A stretch of 64,000 nucleotides of DNA from Streptomyces echinoruber (GTDB lineage: Bacteria > Actinomycetota > Actinomycetes > Streptomycetales > Streptomycetaceae). The translations under genes and the position numbers were made by a program. Positions 36,154 through 44,664 of this stretch are shown in pieces. How positions within the stretch are numbered: the first letter of the stretch is position 1; every line of letters begins with the position of its first letter. A model generated the notes under the pieces. That model did no database searches, was not told the DNA's origin, and saw only the letters and a program-made list of their open reading frames with translations. The stretch spans positions 186,001 through 250,000 of the forward strand of contig NZ_BMWH01000005.1 in NCBI RefSeq assembly GCF_014651135.1. Reading direction: 5' to 3'.

Positions 36154-37149
36154 TTGCCTGGAGGCGTGTCCCCCGCGTCCCGTCCGCCCAGCCCGCCCGG
36201 CCCGCCCGGCCCGCCCGCACGGCGGCGCCGACGCCACCGTCTGCGCGGCGTCCTGTCGGCCGCCCTGATCGCCCTGTCCTGCCTCCTCGTGCCGTTCGGC
36301 ACGCTCGCGGCCTGGGCGCGGTACGGGCTGGCCGACACCGGCCGGTACGTCGCCACGATGGCGCCGCTGGCCGGAGACCCGGACGTGCGCGACGCCGTCG
36401 CGGACACGGTGGGCGCGGGCATCCTGCGGGAGATCGACGCCCGCGCGGACCTCGTGTCCGGACCGCGGCGGCGGGCGGTGGCCCCGTTCGTCCACGCCGC
36501 GGTGCGTTCCTTCACCGCCACCGACGCCTTCCGCGCCGCGTGGGACGCCGGCAACCGGGCCGCCCACGACGCCGTCCTGCACGCGCTGCGCGACGAGGGC
36601 GCCGGCACCGTGACCGTCGACCTCGCGCCGGTCACCGCCCAGGTCAAGGACCGCCTCACCGAGGACCACATACCGCTGGCCGCCCGCATCCCGGTCGAGC
36701 ACACCCGTATCACGCTGCTCCCCGGCGAGGACGTGGCCCGCCTCAGAAAGGTTTTCCACGTGCTGGAAGTCGCCGGTTTCTGGCTGCCCGTCGCGGCCAC
36801 CGCCTTCGCCGCCGCCGGCATCACGCTCGCCGCCTGCCGCCGCCGCGCCCTCATCGCCACCGCGCTGGGCACCGCCCTCGGCGGCGCCCTGCTGACCGGC
36901 GCCCTCGCCGTGGGCCGCCGCCTCTCCCTGGACGGCCTGCCCGCGGAGATCCCCGCCCCCGCGGCGGCCGCCGCCTACGACGCCCTCACCGCCACCGTGC
37001 GCACCGTCTCCTGGGTCCTGCTCGCCCTCGGCCTGACGGTCGCCCTCACCTCCTGGCTCGTCCCCCTCCTGCGCCGCCACCGCGCCACCGCGTCGCCGCC
37101 CGCCTCCGCCCCGGCCCCGGCCCCGCAACCGTCCCGCGCCCGGGCCTGA
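36154..37149 (+). CDS. Membrane protein with large extracytoplasmic loop
   Basis: About 331 residues. The start is uncertain: TTG 36154 has no clear ribosome-binding site, and GTG 36166 has GGAGG too close. One TM helix at about 31-53 (LRGVLSAALIALSCLLVPFG) is followed by a 160-residue external region (DTGRYVATMAPLAGDPDVRD, HIPLAARIPVEHTRITLLPG) and a C-terminal bundle of three TM helices (VAGFWLPVAATAFAAAGITL, ATALGTALGGALLTGALAVG, TVSWVLLALGLTVALTSWLV). The Tyr-Val-xx-MAPLA and IPLAARIPV features are typical of a widespread actinobacterial membrane family of unknown function. Its stop is inside 36-bp tandem repeats. Confidence 0.82.
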   Translation: MPGGVSPASRPPSPPGPPGPPARRRRRHRLRGVLSAALIALSCLLVPFGTLAAWARYGLADTGRYVATMAPLAGDPDVRDAVADTVGAGILREIDARADLVSGPRRRAVAPFVHAAVRSFTATDAFRAAWDAGNRAAHDAVLHALRDEGAGTVTVDLAPVTAQVKDRLTEDHIPLAARIPVEHTRITLLPGEDVARLRKVFHVLEVAGFWLPVAATAFAAAGITLAACRRRALIATALGTALGGALLTGALAVGRRLSLDGLPAEIPAPAAAAAYDALTATVRTVSWVLLALGLTVALTSWLVPLLRRHRATASPPASAPAPAPQPSRARA

Positions 37150-37243
37150 ACCACCCGGGAGCCCGGGAGAGACCCACCCGCCTGAACCACCCGGGAGCCC
37201 GGGAGAGACCCACCCGCCTGAACCACCCGGAAGCCCAGGAGAG
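37145..37243. repeat. 36-bp tandem repeats beginning at a stop codon
   Basis: Copies start at 37145, 37181 and 37217 (the third incomplete and diverged); each begins cctgaaccacccgggagccc. The TGA of the preceding membrane protein gene (37147-37149) is in the first copy. Each unit includes the palindrome-like cccgggagcccggg. Confidence 0.92.
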
Positions 37244-37429
37244 CGGGAACACCGCGCCTCCCCGTCCGGCCCGGGCCCGTCCCTCGCCGCCGCGGTCCCC
37301 GTAGAACCACCGTCGATCTCCATGCGCCCGACGACGCCCCCGCCGCGCTCCGCTCCCGGCGAGCGGCGGCACGGGCGCCGGAGCGCACGCCTGGCGGACG
37401 TCGCTGCGGCAGGCGTGCGGCACCGCCCA

Positions 37430-37960
37430 CCCCCACCGGCGGACGGTCGCGGCGGGCGGCTCCCACGGGTCGGTGATCCTCAGCCGGTTCCCCCTGCGGG
37501 GCACGTACACGCTCCCCGGCACGAGGGGCATGCCCGGCGCGGCGGCCGACGTGCACGGGCGGGCCGTACACGGCTGCACCTTGCCCACCCGATGCCCCCG
37601 CTGCCGGGCCAGGTCGGCCTGTGGCGCCGTGAGCCGGACCGGCTGCGCGCCTTCGCCGCCGCGCACCACGCCACACCCACCGTCCCGGCCGACGACCTCA
37701 ACCCCTCCCAGGACAACGCCGCCTTCCGCCGCGTCCTCACCGTCGGCCTGCGCGACGCCGCCCTGCTCGCGGGCCCCGCCCGTACCCCGACCTGCCCCGC
37801 CCGCACCACACCGCTCTTCGGCGCCCGGATCGACCACGTACTGCTCAGCCGCGACTTCACGGCGGCCGACGCCCGTTTCCCGCGCCTGGCCGGCACGAAC
37901 CACCGGGCGCCGGTCGTGGACGTGACGCTGTCCACACGACGCCGACCGGCCCACGCGGAG
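37430..37960 (+). pseudogene. Endonuclease/exonuclease/phosphatase (EEP) family pseudogene
   Basis: Two frames together give an EEP domain C-terminal part. Frame 1 (from about 37463) reads GSVILSRFPLRGTYTLPGTR, GMPGAAADVHGRAVHG; near 37575 the protein continues in a second frame as LAHPMPPLPGQVGLWRREPD, RLRAFAAAHHATPTVPADDL, NPSQDNAAFRRVL, and ends [34 protein letters not shown]. Normal EEP motifs would be GDxN (here ADDLN) and SDHxP-type (here TNHRAPV). The 5' half is missing or scrambled, and no stop follows at the usual place, so this is a decayed gene. A single missing base explains the mid-gene shift. Confidence 0.68.
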
Positions 37961-38087
37961 GCGGTGTTGACACCGGGCGGCGTCCGCCCCTCGGCCCATG
38001 CCTTGCCCCGCCCCACGAGGCCGCTAACCTTACGTGTCCGTCCTGGCCAGGGATCGACGGCTTCACCTGATGCGAAAGGGTGCGCAC

Positions 38088-39653
38088 ATGGGCCTTCTCA
38101 CTCGCCTGCGGAACGCTTTCGGCCGCTCGCGCAAGCGACGCGCCACCGAGGCGGACAGCGTCGCGCCGGAGCCACAGCACATCCCCGCACAGGAGACGGC
38201 ACCGGTGCAGGAGACGGTGCCGGAGCCGACGCCCACCGAGCCGGCGTCCACCGAGCCGGCACCGGTCGCGGAGGTACGGAAGCCGGCGCCCGTGACCGAG
38301 GAGCGCACGCCCCGCGCTCCGTCGGCCGGGGAGGAGCACGAGCTCGTCGCCGCCGCCTTCGACAAGGTGGCGGTCTCGAAGCCGACCCGCCCCTCGACGC
38401 CGGAACCGGAACCGGAGACGGAGGCGAAGCCGGAGCCCGCGCCGGAGACGAAGGAGCCCGCGCCGGAGACGAAGCCGTCGGTGGAGGCAGCGCCAGCCGA
38501 GGAAGCCAAGGCTGAAGAGCCCAAGGTCGAGGAGCCGGAGCCCGAGCAGCCCACGGCCGAAGAACCCAAGCCCGAGCAGCCGACCGCCGAAGAACCGACG
38601 GCCGAGCAGCCCACGGCCGAGGAACCGGAAGCCCAGGAACCGACCGCCGAAGAGCCGAAGGCCGAAGAGCCGAAGGCTGAGGAACCGAAGACCGAGCAGC
38701 CCACGGCCGAGGAACCGGCGGCTCAGGAACCCACCGCCGAACAACCCAAGCCCGAAGAGCCGACGGTTGAGGAACCGAAGACCGAGGAACCTACGGCCAA
38801 GGAGTCGGCGGCCGAGGAGCCCAAGCCCGTCGAGGAGCCCAAGCCCGAGGAACCGGCCGCCGAAGAACCGACCGCCGAGGAACCGACCGCCGAGCAGCCC
38901 CCGTCCGACGAGTCCAAGCCCGAGGACGAGGAGTCGAGCCCCCGGCCCGAGTCCTCCGCTCCCGCGTCCGCCCGCACGCAGACCCCCGCCGTCACCCTCG
39001 CCCGCGTCAAGAACCGTGCCCCCGGCCTGGCCACCGCCTACCGGGCGGCCGGCGCCGCCCTGAAGAAGTACGGGCTGACCGGTGCCCGCGCCACCGTCCA
39101 CCTGGTCCTGGACCGCTCGGCGTCGATGCGTCCGTACTACAAGGACGGCTCCGCGCAGGCCCTCGGCGAGCAGGCGCTCGCCCTCGCCGCGCACCTGGAC
39201 CCGGAGGCGAAGGTCCACGTCACGTTCTTCTCCACGGAGGTGGACGGCACCGGCGAACTGACCCTCGCCGACCACGAGAACAAAATCGACGAGCTGCACG
39301 CGTCCCTGGGCCGCATGGGCCGTACCAGCTACCACGCGGCCGTGGCGGCCGTACTCGACGAGCAGCGCAGGACCGCGCCCGGCTCGCCCGCCCTGGTGAT
39401 CTTCCAGACGGACGGCGCCCCGGACGCCAAGACCCCGGCGACCCAGGCCCTCACCGACGCGGCGCGCGAGCACCCGGAGGTCTTCTTCTCCTTCGTGGCC
39501 TTCGGCGAGCACGACAACAAGGCGTTCGACTACCTGCGCAAGCTGAAGACGGACAACGCGTCGTTCTTCCACGCGGGTCCCACCCCGCGCGAGCTGACCG
39601 ACAAGGAGGTCTACGAGGGCGTCCTGGCCGCCTGGCGCCCCGCCGGCGCCTGA
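38088..39653 (+). CDS. vWA-domain (TerF-like) protein with long Glu/Pro repeat region
   Basis: 521 residues from ATG 38088. A short basic start ([18 protein letters not shown]) leads to some 280 residues of acidic Pro-rich repeats ([24 protein letters not shown] variants). The C-terminal 200 residues are a von Willebrand A domain: [20 protein letters not shown] with the MIDAS DxSxS (about residue 340), then [36 protein letters not shown] and the third MIDAS element FQTDGAPD (about 438). The domain is of the type seen in TerF and other tellurite-resistance/chemical-defence proteins. It binds a divalent cation and probably a protein ligand. The repeat region is a flexible spacer. Confidence 0.88.
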   Translation: MGLLTRLRNAFGRSRKRRATEADSVAPEPQHIPAQETAPVQETVPEPTPTEPASTEPAPVAEVRKPAPVTEERTPRAPSAGEEHELVAAAFDKVAVSKPTRPSTPEPEPETEAKPEPAPETKEPAPETKPSVEAAPAEEAKAEEPKVEEPEPEQPTAEEPKPEQPTAEEPTAEQPTAEEPEAQEPTAEEPKAEEPKAEEPKTEQPTAEEPAAQEPTAEQPKPEEPTVEEPKTEEPTAKESAAEEPKPVEEPKPEEPAAEEPTAEEPTAEQPPSDESKPEDEESSPRPESSAPASARTQTPAVTLARVKNRAPGLATAYRAAGAALKKYGLTGARATVHLVLDRSASMRPYYKDGSAQALGEQALALAAHLDPEAKVHVTFFSTEVDGTGELTLADHENKIDELHASLGRMGRTSYHAAVAAVLDEQRRTAPGSPALVIFQTDGAPDAKTPATQALTDAAREHPEVFFSFVAFGEHDNKAFDYLRKLKTDNASFFHAGPTPRELTDKEVYEGVLAAWRPAGA

Positions 39654-39682
39654 CCCGGCGGACCCGGCGCCTGACCCGGCGG
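39643..39682. repeat. Two 21-bp direct repeats spanning the vWA gene stop
   Basis: ccggcgcctgacccggcgg at 39643-39661 and 39664-39682. The first includes the TGA stop (39651-39653); the second repeats it. Confidence 0.87.
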
Positions 39683-39779
39683 CGGCTCCCGACGGTGGCT
39701 CCCGGCGGCGCCCCCACCGCCGCTTCCACCCCGCGAAACGCATGTGAGTCGATCTTCACCGGGCCAGTAGGATTCCAGC

Positions 39780-41399
39780 ATGGCGGCCACTGGATCCGAG
39801 AAGCAGCAGGGTGGCAAGGCGTTCTACGTCACCACCCCCATCTACTACGTCAACGACGCTCCTCACCTGGGCCACGCCTACACGACCGTCGCAGGGGACG
39901 TGCTCACGCGCTGGCACCGCCAGCGCGGTGAGAAGGTGTGGTACCTCACCGGCACGGACGAGCACGGTCAGAAGATCATGCGCACCGCCGAGGCCAACGG
40001 GGTCACCCCCCAGGAGTGGTGCGACAAACTCGTCACCGAGTCCTGGCGCCCCCTCTGGGAGCACCTGGAGATCGCCAACGACGACTTCATCCGCACCACG
40101 CAGCAGCGGCACACCGACCGCGTCCAGGAGTTCGTGCAGGACCTGTACGACAAGGGCGAGATCTACAAGGGCGGCTACGAGGGCCCGTACTGCGTGGGCT
40201 GCGAGGAGTACAAGCTCCCCGGCGAGCTGCTGGACGGCGAGGGCGAGTTCGCCGGGCAGAAGCTGTGCCCGGTCCACAAGAAGCCGGTGGAGATCCTCAG
40301 CGAGGAGAACTACTTCTTCAAGCTGAGCGAGTACACCGACAAGCTGCTCGCCCACTACGAGGCCAACCCGGACTTCATCCAGCCGGAGTCGGCGCGCAAC
40401 GAGGTCGTGAACTTCGTCCGGCAGGGCCTGCAGGACCTGTCCATCTCCCGCTCGACCTTCGACTGGGGCATCCCGATCCCGTGGGACCCCCAGCACGTGA
40501 TCTACGTCTGGGTGGACGCGCTGCTGAACTACGCCACGGCGGTCGGCTACAACGAGAATCCGGAGAAGTTCGAGGCGACCTTCCCGGCCGACGTGCACCT
40601 CGTCGGCAAGGACATCCTCCGCTTCCACGCGGTGATCTGGCCGGCGATGCTGATGGCGCAGGGCCTGCCGCTGCCGAAGAAGATCGCCGCGAACGGCTGG
40701 CTGATGGTCGGCGGCGAGAAGATGAGCAAGTCCAACCTGACCGGCATCAAGCCGCAGGACCTCACTTCGCACTTCGGTGTGGACGCCTACCGCTGGTACT
40801 TCCTGCGCGCGATCGCCTTCGGGCAGGACGGCTCCTTCTCCTGGGAGGACTTCTCCGCCCGCTACACCAGCGAGCTCGCCAACGACTACGGCAACCTCGC
40901 CTCCCGCGTGGCGGCCATGGTCGGCAAGTACTTCGGCGGCACCCTGCCGCAGGCCACGGCGGCCGGCGAGGCGGAGAAGGCGATCCAGGAGGGCCTGGCC
41001 AAGACCGTCGCGGAGGCGGACCGCCGCATCGGCGACGAGCTGGACTTCCAGGGCGGCATCCTCGCCGTCTTCGACTTCATCAAGCAGGTCAACGGCTACC
41101 TCACCGAGCAGGAGCCGTGGAAGGTCGCCAAGGACGACTCCGAGGAGGGCCGCGCCCGCCTGGCGACCATCCTCTACACGGCCGCCGAGTCCCTGCGCGC
41201 CGTGGCCGTCCTGCTCAACCCGGTGATGCCGGAGACCTCCCAGAAGCTCTGGGACTCCCTCGGCGCCGAGGCCGCCCTCGGCGCCCTGGCCGACCAGCGC
41301 GTCCAGGACGCCGCCGACTGGGGCCGCCTCCCGGCCGGCTCGACGATCACCAAGGGCGCGGTTCTCTTCCCGCGCCTGGAGGAGAAGCCGAACGCGTAG
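39780..41399 (+). CDS. metG: Methionyl-tRNA synthetase
   Basis: 539 residues from ATG 39780. Class I signature HLGHAYT (about residues 29-35), YVNDAPHLG context, connective-peptide Cys motifs (YCVGCEEYKLPGE, KLCPVHKKP), WDALLNY-type VWVDALLNYATAVG, and KMSKS (GGEKMSKSNLTGIKP, about 314-318) followed by the anticodon-binding helical domain (RYTSELANDYGNLASRVAAM). It charges tRNA-Met. No C-terminal Trbp111-like domain, which agrees with the length of about 540. An inverted repeat 20 bp downstream probably ends the transcript. Confidence 0.97.
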   Translation: MAATGSEKQQGGKAFYVTTPIYYVNDAPHLGHAYTTVAGDVLTRWHRQRGEKVWYLTGTDEHGQKIMRTAEANGVTPQEWCDKLVTESWRPLWEHLEIANDDFIRTTQQRHTDRVQEFVQDLYDKGEIYKGGYEGPYCVGCEEYKLPGELLDGEGEFAGQKLCPVHKKPVEILSEENYFFKLSEYTDKLLAHYEANPDFIQPESARNEVVNFVRQGLQDLSISRSTFDWGIPIPWDPQHVIYVWVDALLNYATAVGYNENPEKFEATFPADVHLVGKDILRFHAVIWPAMLMAQGLPLPKKIAANGWLMVGGEKMSKSNLTGIKPQDLTSHFGVDAYRWYFLRAIAFGQDGSFSWEDFSARYTSELANDYGNLASRVAAMVGKYFGGTLPQATAAGEAEKAIQEGLAKTVAEADRRIGDELDFQGGILAVFDFIKQVNGYLTEQEPWKVAKDDSEEGRARLATILYTAAESLRAVAVLLNPVMPETSQKLWDSLGAEAALGALADQRVQDAADWGRLPAGSTITKGAVLFPRLEEKPNA

Positions 41400-41418
41400 C
41401 GGCCACGGCCGCCCACGA

Positions 41419-41477
41419 CGAGGCCCGCGACACACCCCCTCAAGGGGCACCCCTCAAGGGGCAGGTCGCGGGCCTCG
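41419..41477. terminator. Long inverted repeat after metG
   Basis: cgaggcccgcgac (41419-41431) pairs perfectly with gtcgcgggcctcg (41465-41477). The 33-nt loop contains two small ccccttgagggg-like hairpins (cccctcaagggg twice). No T-run follows, so it may be a bidirectional terminator or a larger RNA structure. Confidence 0.72.
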
Positions 41478-41702
41478 CCCGTCCCCGACACCCCGCCCCG
41501 GCGCCCTTCCCGACACCCGCCCCAGCGCCCGTCCCGGCCGTCCTCGGTGGCCGCCCCAGCCCTGCCCACAGCGCCCATCCCAGCACCCGCCCCTGCCGTA
41601 CCGCCCGTACGGCGTGGCCACCGCCGGTTCCCGCCGTTCCCGCCGCTCGGCGTCGCATGGCGGAGTGGGTCCCCGTCAGCCGTCCCCTCCCCCTGGCCGT
41701 CC

Positions 41703-42425
41703 GTGAACCTCCCCGGCACCGACCACCCCCACCCCGACACCCATCCCCACCTCCGGCTCCTCGCCGATCTCCTCGCCGCGCCTCCGCCGCCCGTCCTGGC
41801 GCTGGCCGGCGGCTACGCGCTCCAGGCGCACGGCCTCGTCGAGCGCCCGCACGCCGACGTCGACGTCGCCACCCCGGGCCCGGAACCGATGGCGTGGGCC
41901 GCCTCGGCCGTGCGGGCGGCGCTGGAGGCCCGTGGCCGCGAGGTCCGTTCCGGGCCCGTGACACCCCTGTCCGCGCAGCTCACGGTCACCGATCCGCCGA
42001 CCGGCGAGCCCTGCCGGCTCACGCTGCACCGGGAGGTCTTCCAGCAGCCGCCGGTGGCGACGCCGTACGGCCCCGCGCTCTGCTTGGAGGACGCGGTCGG
42101 CACGAAGATCCGCGCCCTGTACGACCGCGGCGCCACCGTCGATCTGATCGACGCCCGCGCCGCCGCCTCCCGCTTCTCCCTCCCCGACCTGGAGCGGCTG
42201 GGCCGCCGCCACGCCCACGACCCCTTCGACCTGCCCACCCTCCAGTCCCGCCTGACCGGCACGGACTTCTACCCGGACGCCGACTTCCGCGCCCACGGCC
42301 TGGACGACGAGGAGATCGCCGTCCTGCGCGCCTGGGCGCAGCACTGGTCCGACGACATCGCCGAGCGCCTCCTGGAGGACGGCGCGTCCCCCGACACCGA
42401 GCCCGATCCGGGCACCGGCACGTGA
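41703..42425 (+). CDS. Nucleotidyltransferase-fold protein, AbiEii/AbiGii toxin-like
   Basis: 240 residues from GTG 41703; no clear ribosome-binding site, and the frame is open to 41547 with Pro-rich sequence. The core LALAGGYALQAHGLVERPHA, DVDVATPGPEP matches the GG-x-AL---HG---R-x-T-x-D-hD motif of minimal nucleotidyltransferases related to AbiEii (here H-A-D-V-D). Further landmarks: LTLHREVFQQPPVATPYGPA, LCLEDAVGTKIRALYDRGAT, VDLIDARAAASRF. Most Streptomyces members of this group stand alone without an AbiEi antitoxin, and none is seen here, so a toxin role is not implied. It faces aspS tail to tail across an 18-bp-stem terminator. Confidence 0.75.
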   Translation: MNLPGTDHPHPDTHPHLRLLADLLAAPPPPVLALAGGYALQAHGLVERPHADVDVATPGPEPMAWAASAVRAALEARGREVRSGPVTPLSAQLTVTDPPTGEPCRLTLHREVFQQPPVATPYGPALCLEDAVGTKIRALYDRGATVDLIDARAAASRFSLPDLERLGRRHAHDPFDLPTLQSRLTGTDFYPDADFRAHGLDDEEIAVLRAWAQHWSDDIAERLLEDGASPDTEPDPGTGT

Positions 42426-42552
42426 GCGGCACCCCGCCGCTCCGACGGCGGCGAAAGGGCCGGTGCATCCCGCTCGCTCGTGCGGAGACGGAGACGGAGA
42501 CGGAAGCGGAGGCGGGGAGGAGGCGAGGGCGGAGGCCGGGACCCCACACAAG

Positions 42553-42593
42553 CGGGCGCGGCCCGGGACCGTCGTGGTCCCGGGCCGCGCCCG
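42553..42593. terminator. Strong bidirectional terminator between nucleotidyltransferase and aspS
   Basis: cgggcgcggcccgggacc (42553-42570) and ggtcccgggccgcgcccg (42576-42593) form a perfect 18-bp stem with a 5-nt loop. It lies between convergent genes, 92 bp after the aspS stop and 127 bp after the other. Confidence 0.85.
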
Positions 42594-42685
42594 TCGCGTC
42601 CGGTGTGCGCCCGGGCAGGCGCCTGCCGTGGTTCCCCCGGCTACAGCGGCTACTCCTGCTACACCGCCTACTGCGATCCCTCCGG

Positions 42686-44449
42686 CTACTTCGGCTGCGG
42701 CTTGCGCACCTGCAGGTGCAGTTCCTTCAGCCGGGCCTCGTCCAGCTCGGTCGGGGCGCCCATCATCAGGTCCTGGGCGTTGCCGTTGAGCGGGAAGGCG
42801 ATGGTCTCGCGGATGTTGGGCTCGTCGGCCAGCAGCATGACGATGCGGTCGATGCCGGGGGCGATGCCGCCGTGCGGCGGGGCGCCGAAGCGGAAGGCGC
42901 GCAGCATGCCCGCGAACTCGCGCTCGGTGGTCTCGCGGTCGTAGCCGGCGATCTCGAACGCCTTCAGCATGATCTCCGGCTCGTGGTTGCGGATCGCGCC
43001 GGAGGACAGCTCGACGCCGTTGCAGACGATGTCGTACTGCCAGGCCAGGATGTCCAGCGGGTCCTGCGTCTGAAGGGCTTCCATGCCGCCCTGGGGCATG
43101 GAGAACGGGTTGTGCGAGAAGTCGATCCGGCCGGTCTCCTCGTCCTTCTCGAACATCGGGAAGTCGACGATCCAGCAGAAGCGGAAGACGTTCTCCTCGA
43201 AGTGCCCGGCCCGCTTGGCGGCCTCGACGCGCACCGCGCCCATGATCTTGGAGACCTCGTCGAAGTCGCCCGCGCCGAAGAACACCGCGTGGCCGGGGGC
43301 GAGCGAGAGGCGCTTGGTCAGCTCGGCGACGTTGTCCTCGGTGAGGAACTTCGCGATCGGGCCGGACAGCGAACCGTCCTCGCCGACGCGCACCCAGGCC
43401 AGGCCCTTGGCGCCGAGGGAGACGGCGTACTCGCCGAGCTGGTCGAAGAACTTGCGCGGCTGGTCCTGGACCGCCGGCACCGGCAGCGCGCGCACGTGCT
43501 TGCCGGCGAACGCCTTGAACTCCGAGCCCTCGAAGACGTCGGTGATGTCCACCAGCTCCAGCTTGGCGCGCAGGTCCGGCTTGTCGGAGCCGTACTTCAG
43601 CATCGCCTCGCGGAACGGGATGCGGGGGAAGGGCGAGGTGACGTGGCGGCCGCCGCCGAACTCCTCGAAGATCTCCGTCATGAGCTTCTCGACCGGCTGG
43701 AAGACGTCCTCCTGCTCGACGAAGCTCATCTCGACGTCGAGCTGGTAGAACTCGCCCGGCGAGCGGTCGGCGCGGGCGTCCTCGTCGCGGAAGCAGGGCG
43801 CGATCTGGAAGTAGCGGTCGAAGCCGGAGATCATCAGCAGCTGCTTGAACTGCTGCGGGGCCTGCGGCAGAGCGTAGAACTTGCCCGGGTGCAGGCGGGA
43901 GGGGACCACGAAGTCGCGGGCGCCCTCCGGCGAGGTGGCCGTGAGGATGGGGGTGGCCATCTCGTTGAAGCCCATCGCCGCCATCTTCTGCCGGATCGCG
44001 GAGATCACCGCCGTGCGCAGCATGATGTTGCGGTGCATGCGCTCGCGGCGCAGGTCGAGGAAGCGGTATTCCAGGCGGAGCTCCTCGTTGACGCCGTCCT
44101 CGGTGTTGATCGTGAACGGCAGGGGCGCCGCCTCGCCGAGGACCTCGACCTCGGCGACCTCGACCTCGATCTCGCCGGTGGGCAGGTTCGGGTTGACGTT
44201 CTCCGCGCCGCGGGAGACGACCTTGCCGTCGACGCGGACGACGGTCTCCTTGGACAGCTTGTCCAGCGCCGCGTAGGCGTCCGTGCCGGGGCGGGCGACG
44301 AGCTGCGTGATGCCGTAGTGGTCGCGCAGATCGATGAACAGGATGCCGCCCAGGTCGCGCCGATTGTGCAGCCAGCCACTGAGCCGGACGTCGGTGCCGA
44401 CGTCAGAGGCGCGGAGCTCGCCGCAGGTGTGGGACCTGTACCGATGCAT
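42686..44449 (-). CDS. aspS: Aspartyl-tRNA synthetase
   Basis: 587 residues from ATG 44449. Bacterial-type class II AspRS: N-terminal OB-fold ([31 protein letters not shown]), flipping loop and motif 2 ([35 protein letters not shown]), the GAD insertion domain ([20 protein letters not shown] to [16 protein letters not shown]), and motif 3 ([27 protein letters not shown]). It charges tRNA-Asp and, in many actinobacteria, also tRNA-Asn for the GatCAB pathway; that is family knowledge. Convergent with the nucleotidyltransferase gene and divergent from the PP2C gene. Confidence 0.97.
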   Translation of the reverse strand: MHRYRSHTCGELRASDVGTDVRLSGWLHNRRDLGGILFIDLRDHYGITQLVARPGTDAYAALDKLSKETVVRVDGKVVSRGAENVNPNLPTGEIEVEVAEVEVLGEAAPLPFTINTEDGVNEELRLEYRFLDLRRERMHRNIMLRTAVISAIRQKMAAMGFNEMATPILTATSPEGARDFVVPSRLHPGKFYALPQAPQQFKQLLMISGFDRYFQIAPCFRDEDARADRSPGEFYQLDVEMSFVEQEDVFQPVEKLMTEIFEEFGGGRHVTSPFPRIPFREAMLKYGSDKPDLRAKLELVDITDVFEGSEFKAFAGKHVRALPVPAVQDQPRKFFDQLGEYAVSLGAKGLAWVRVGEDGSLSGPIAKFLTEDNVAELTKRLSLAPGHAVFFGAGDFDEVSKIMGAVRVEAAKRAGHFEENVFRFCWIVDFPMFEKDEETGRIDFSHNPFSMPQGGMEALQTQDPLDILAWQYDIVCNGVELSSGAIRNHEPEIMLKAFEIAGYDRETTEREFAGMLRAFRFGAPPHGGIAPGIDRIVMLLADEPNIRETIAFPLNGNAQDLMMGAPTELDEARLKELHLQVRKPQPK

Positions 44450-44664
44450 CGTCGTTCATCCAGCCTTCGCTGCTAGGGGTCTGCGTTTCCCGGGGGCTGC
44501 GTTCCCGGCGGAACGCCTCCGGTTTCACGTGAAACGTCTCCAGCGTACCGGCCGCCCCGGGACGGCCTCCCCACCCATTCCCCGCACCACCCCTCGCCCC
44601 CGTCCCTCGCTCACCCGTGCACCATCGGTGGCAGTGTTCGATCGACTCTTCTTAAAGTGGGTCA

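Noticed and set aside
33832..37323. Uninterrupted 1163-codon minus-strand frame
   Set aside because: It crosses several well-supported genes on both strands and encodes Gly/Arg/Ala-rich sequence without domain features; it is a by-product of the high G/C content.
41703..42425. Type IV toxin-antitoxin system (AbiE)
   Set aside because: Only an AbiEii-like nucleotidyltransferase is present; no AbiEi-type antitoxin gene is next to it.
39938..44476. 1512-codon plus-strand frame across metG and aspS
   Set aside because: It overlaps metG and aspS out of frame; those genes have all expected motifs, and this product is Arg/Pro-rich.
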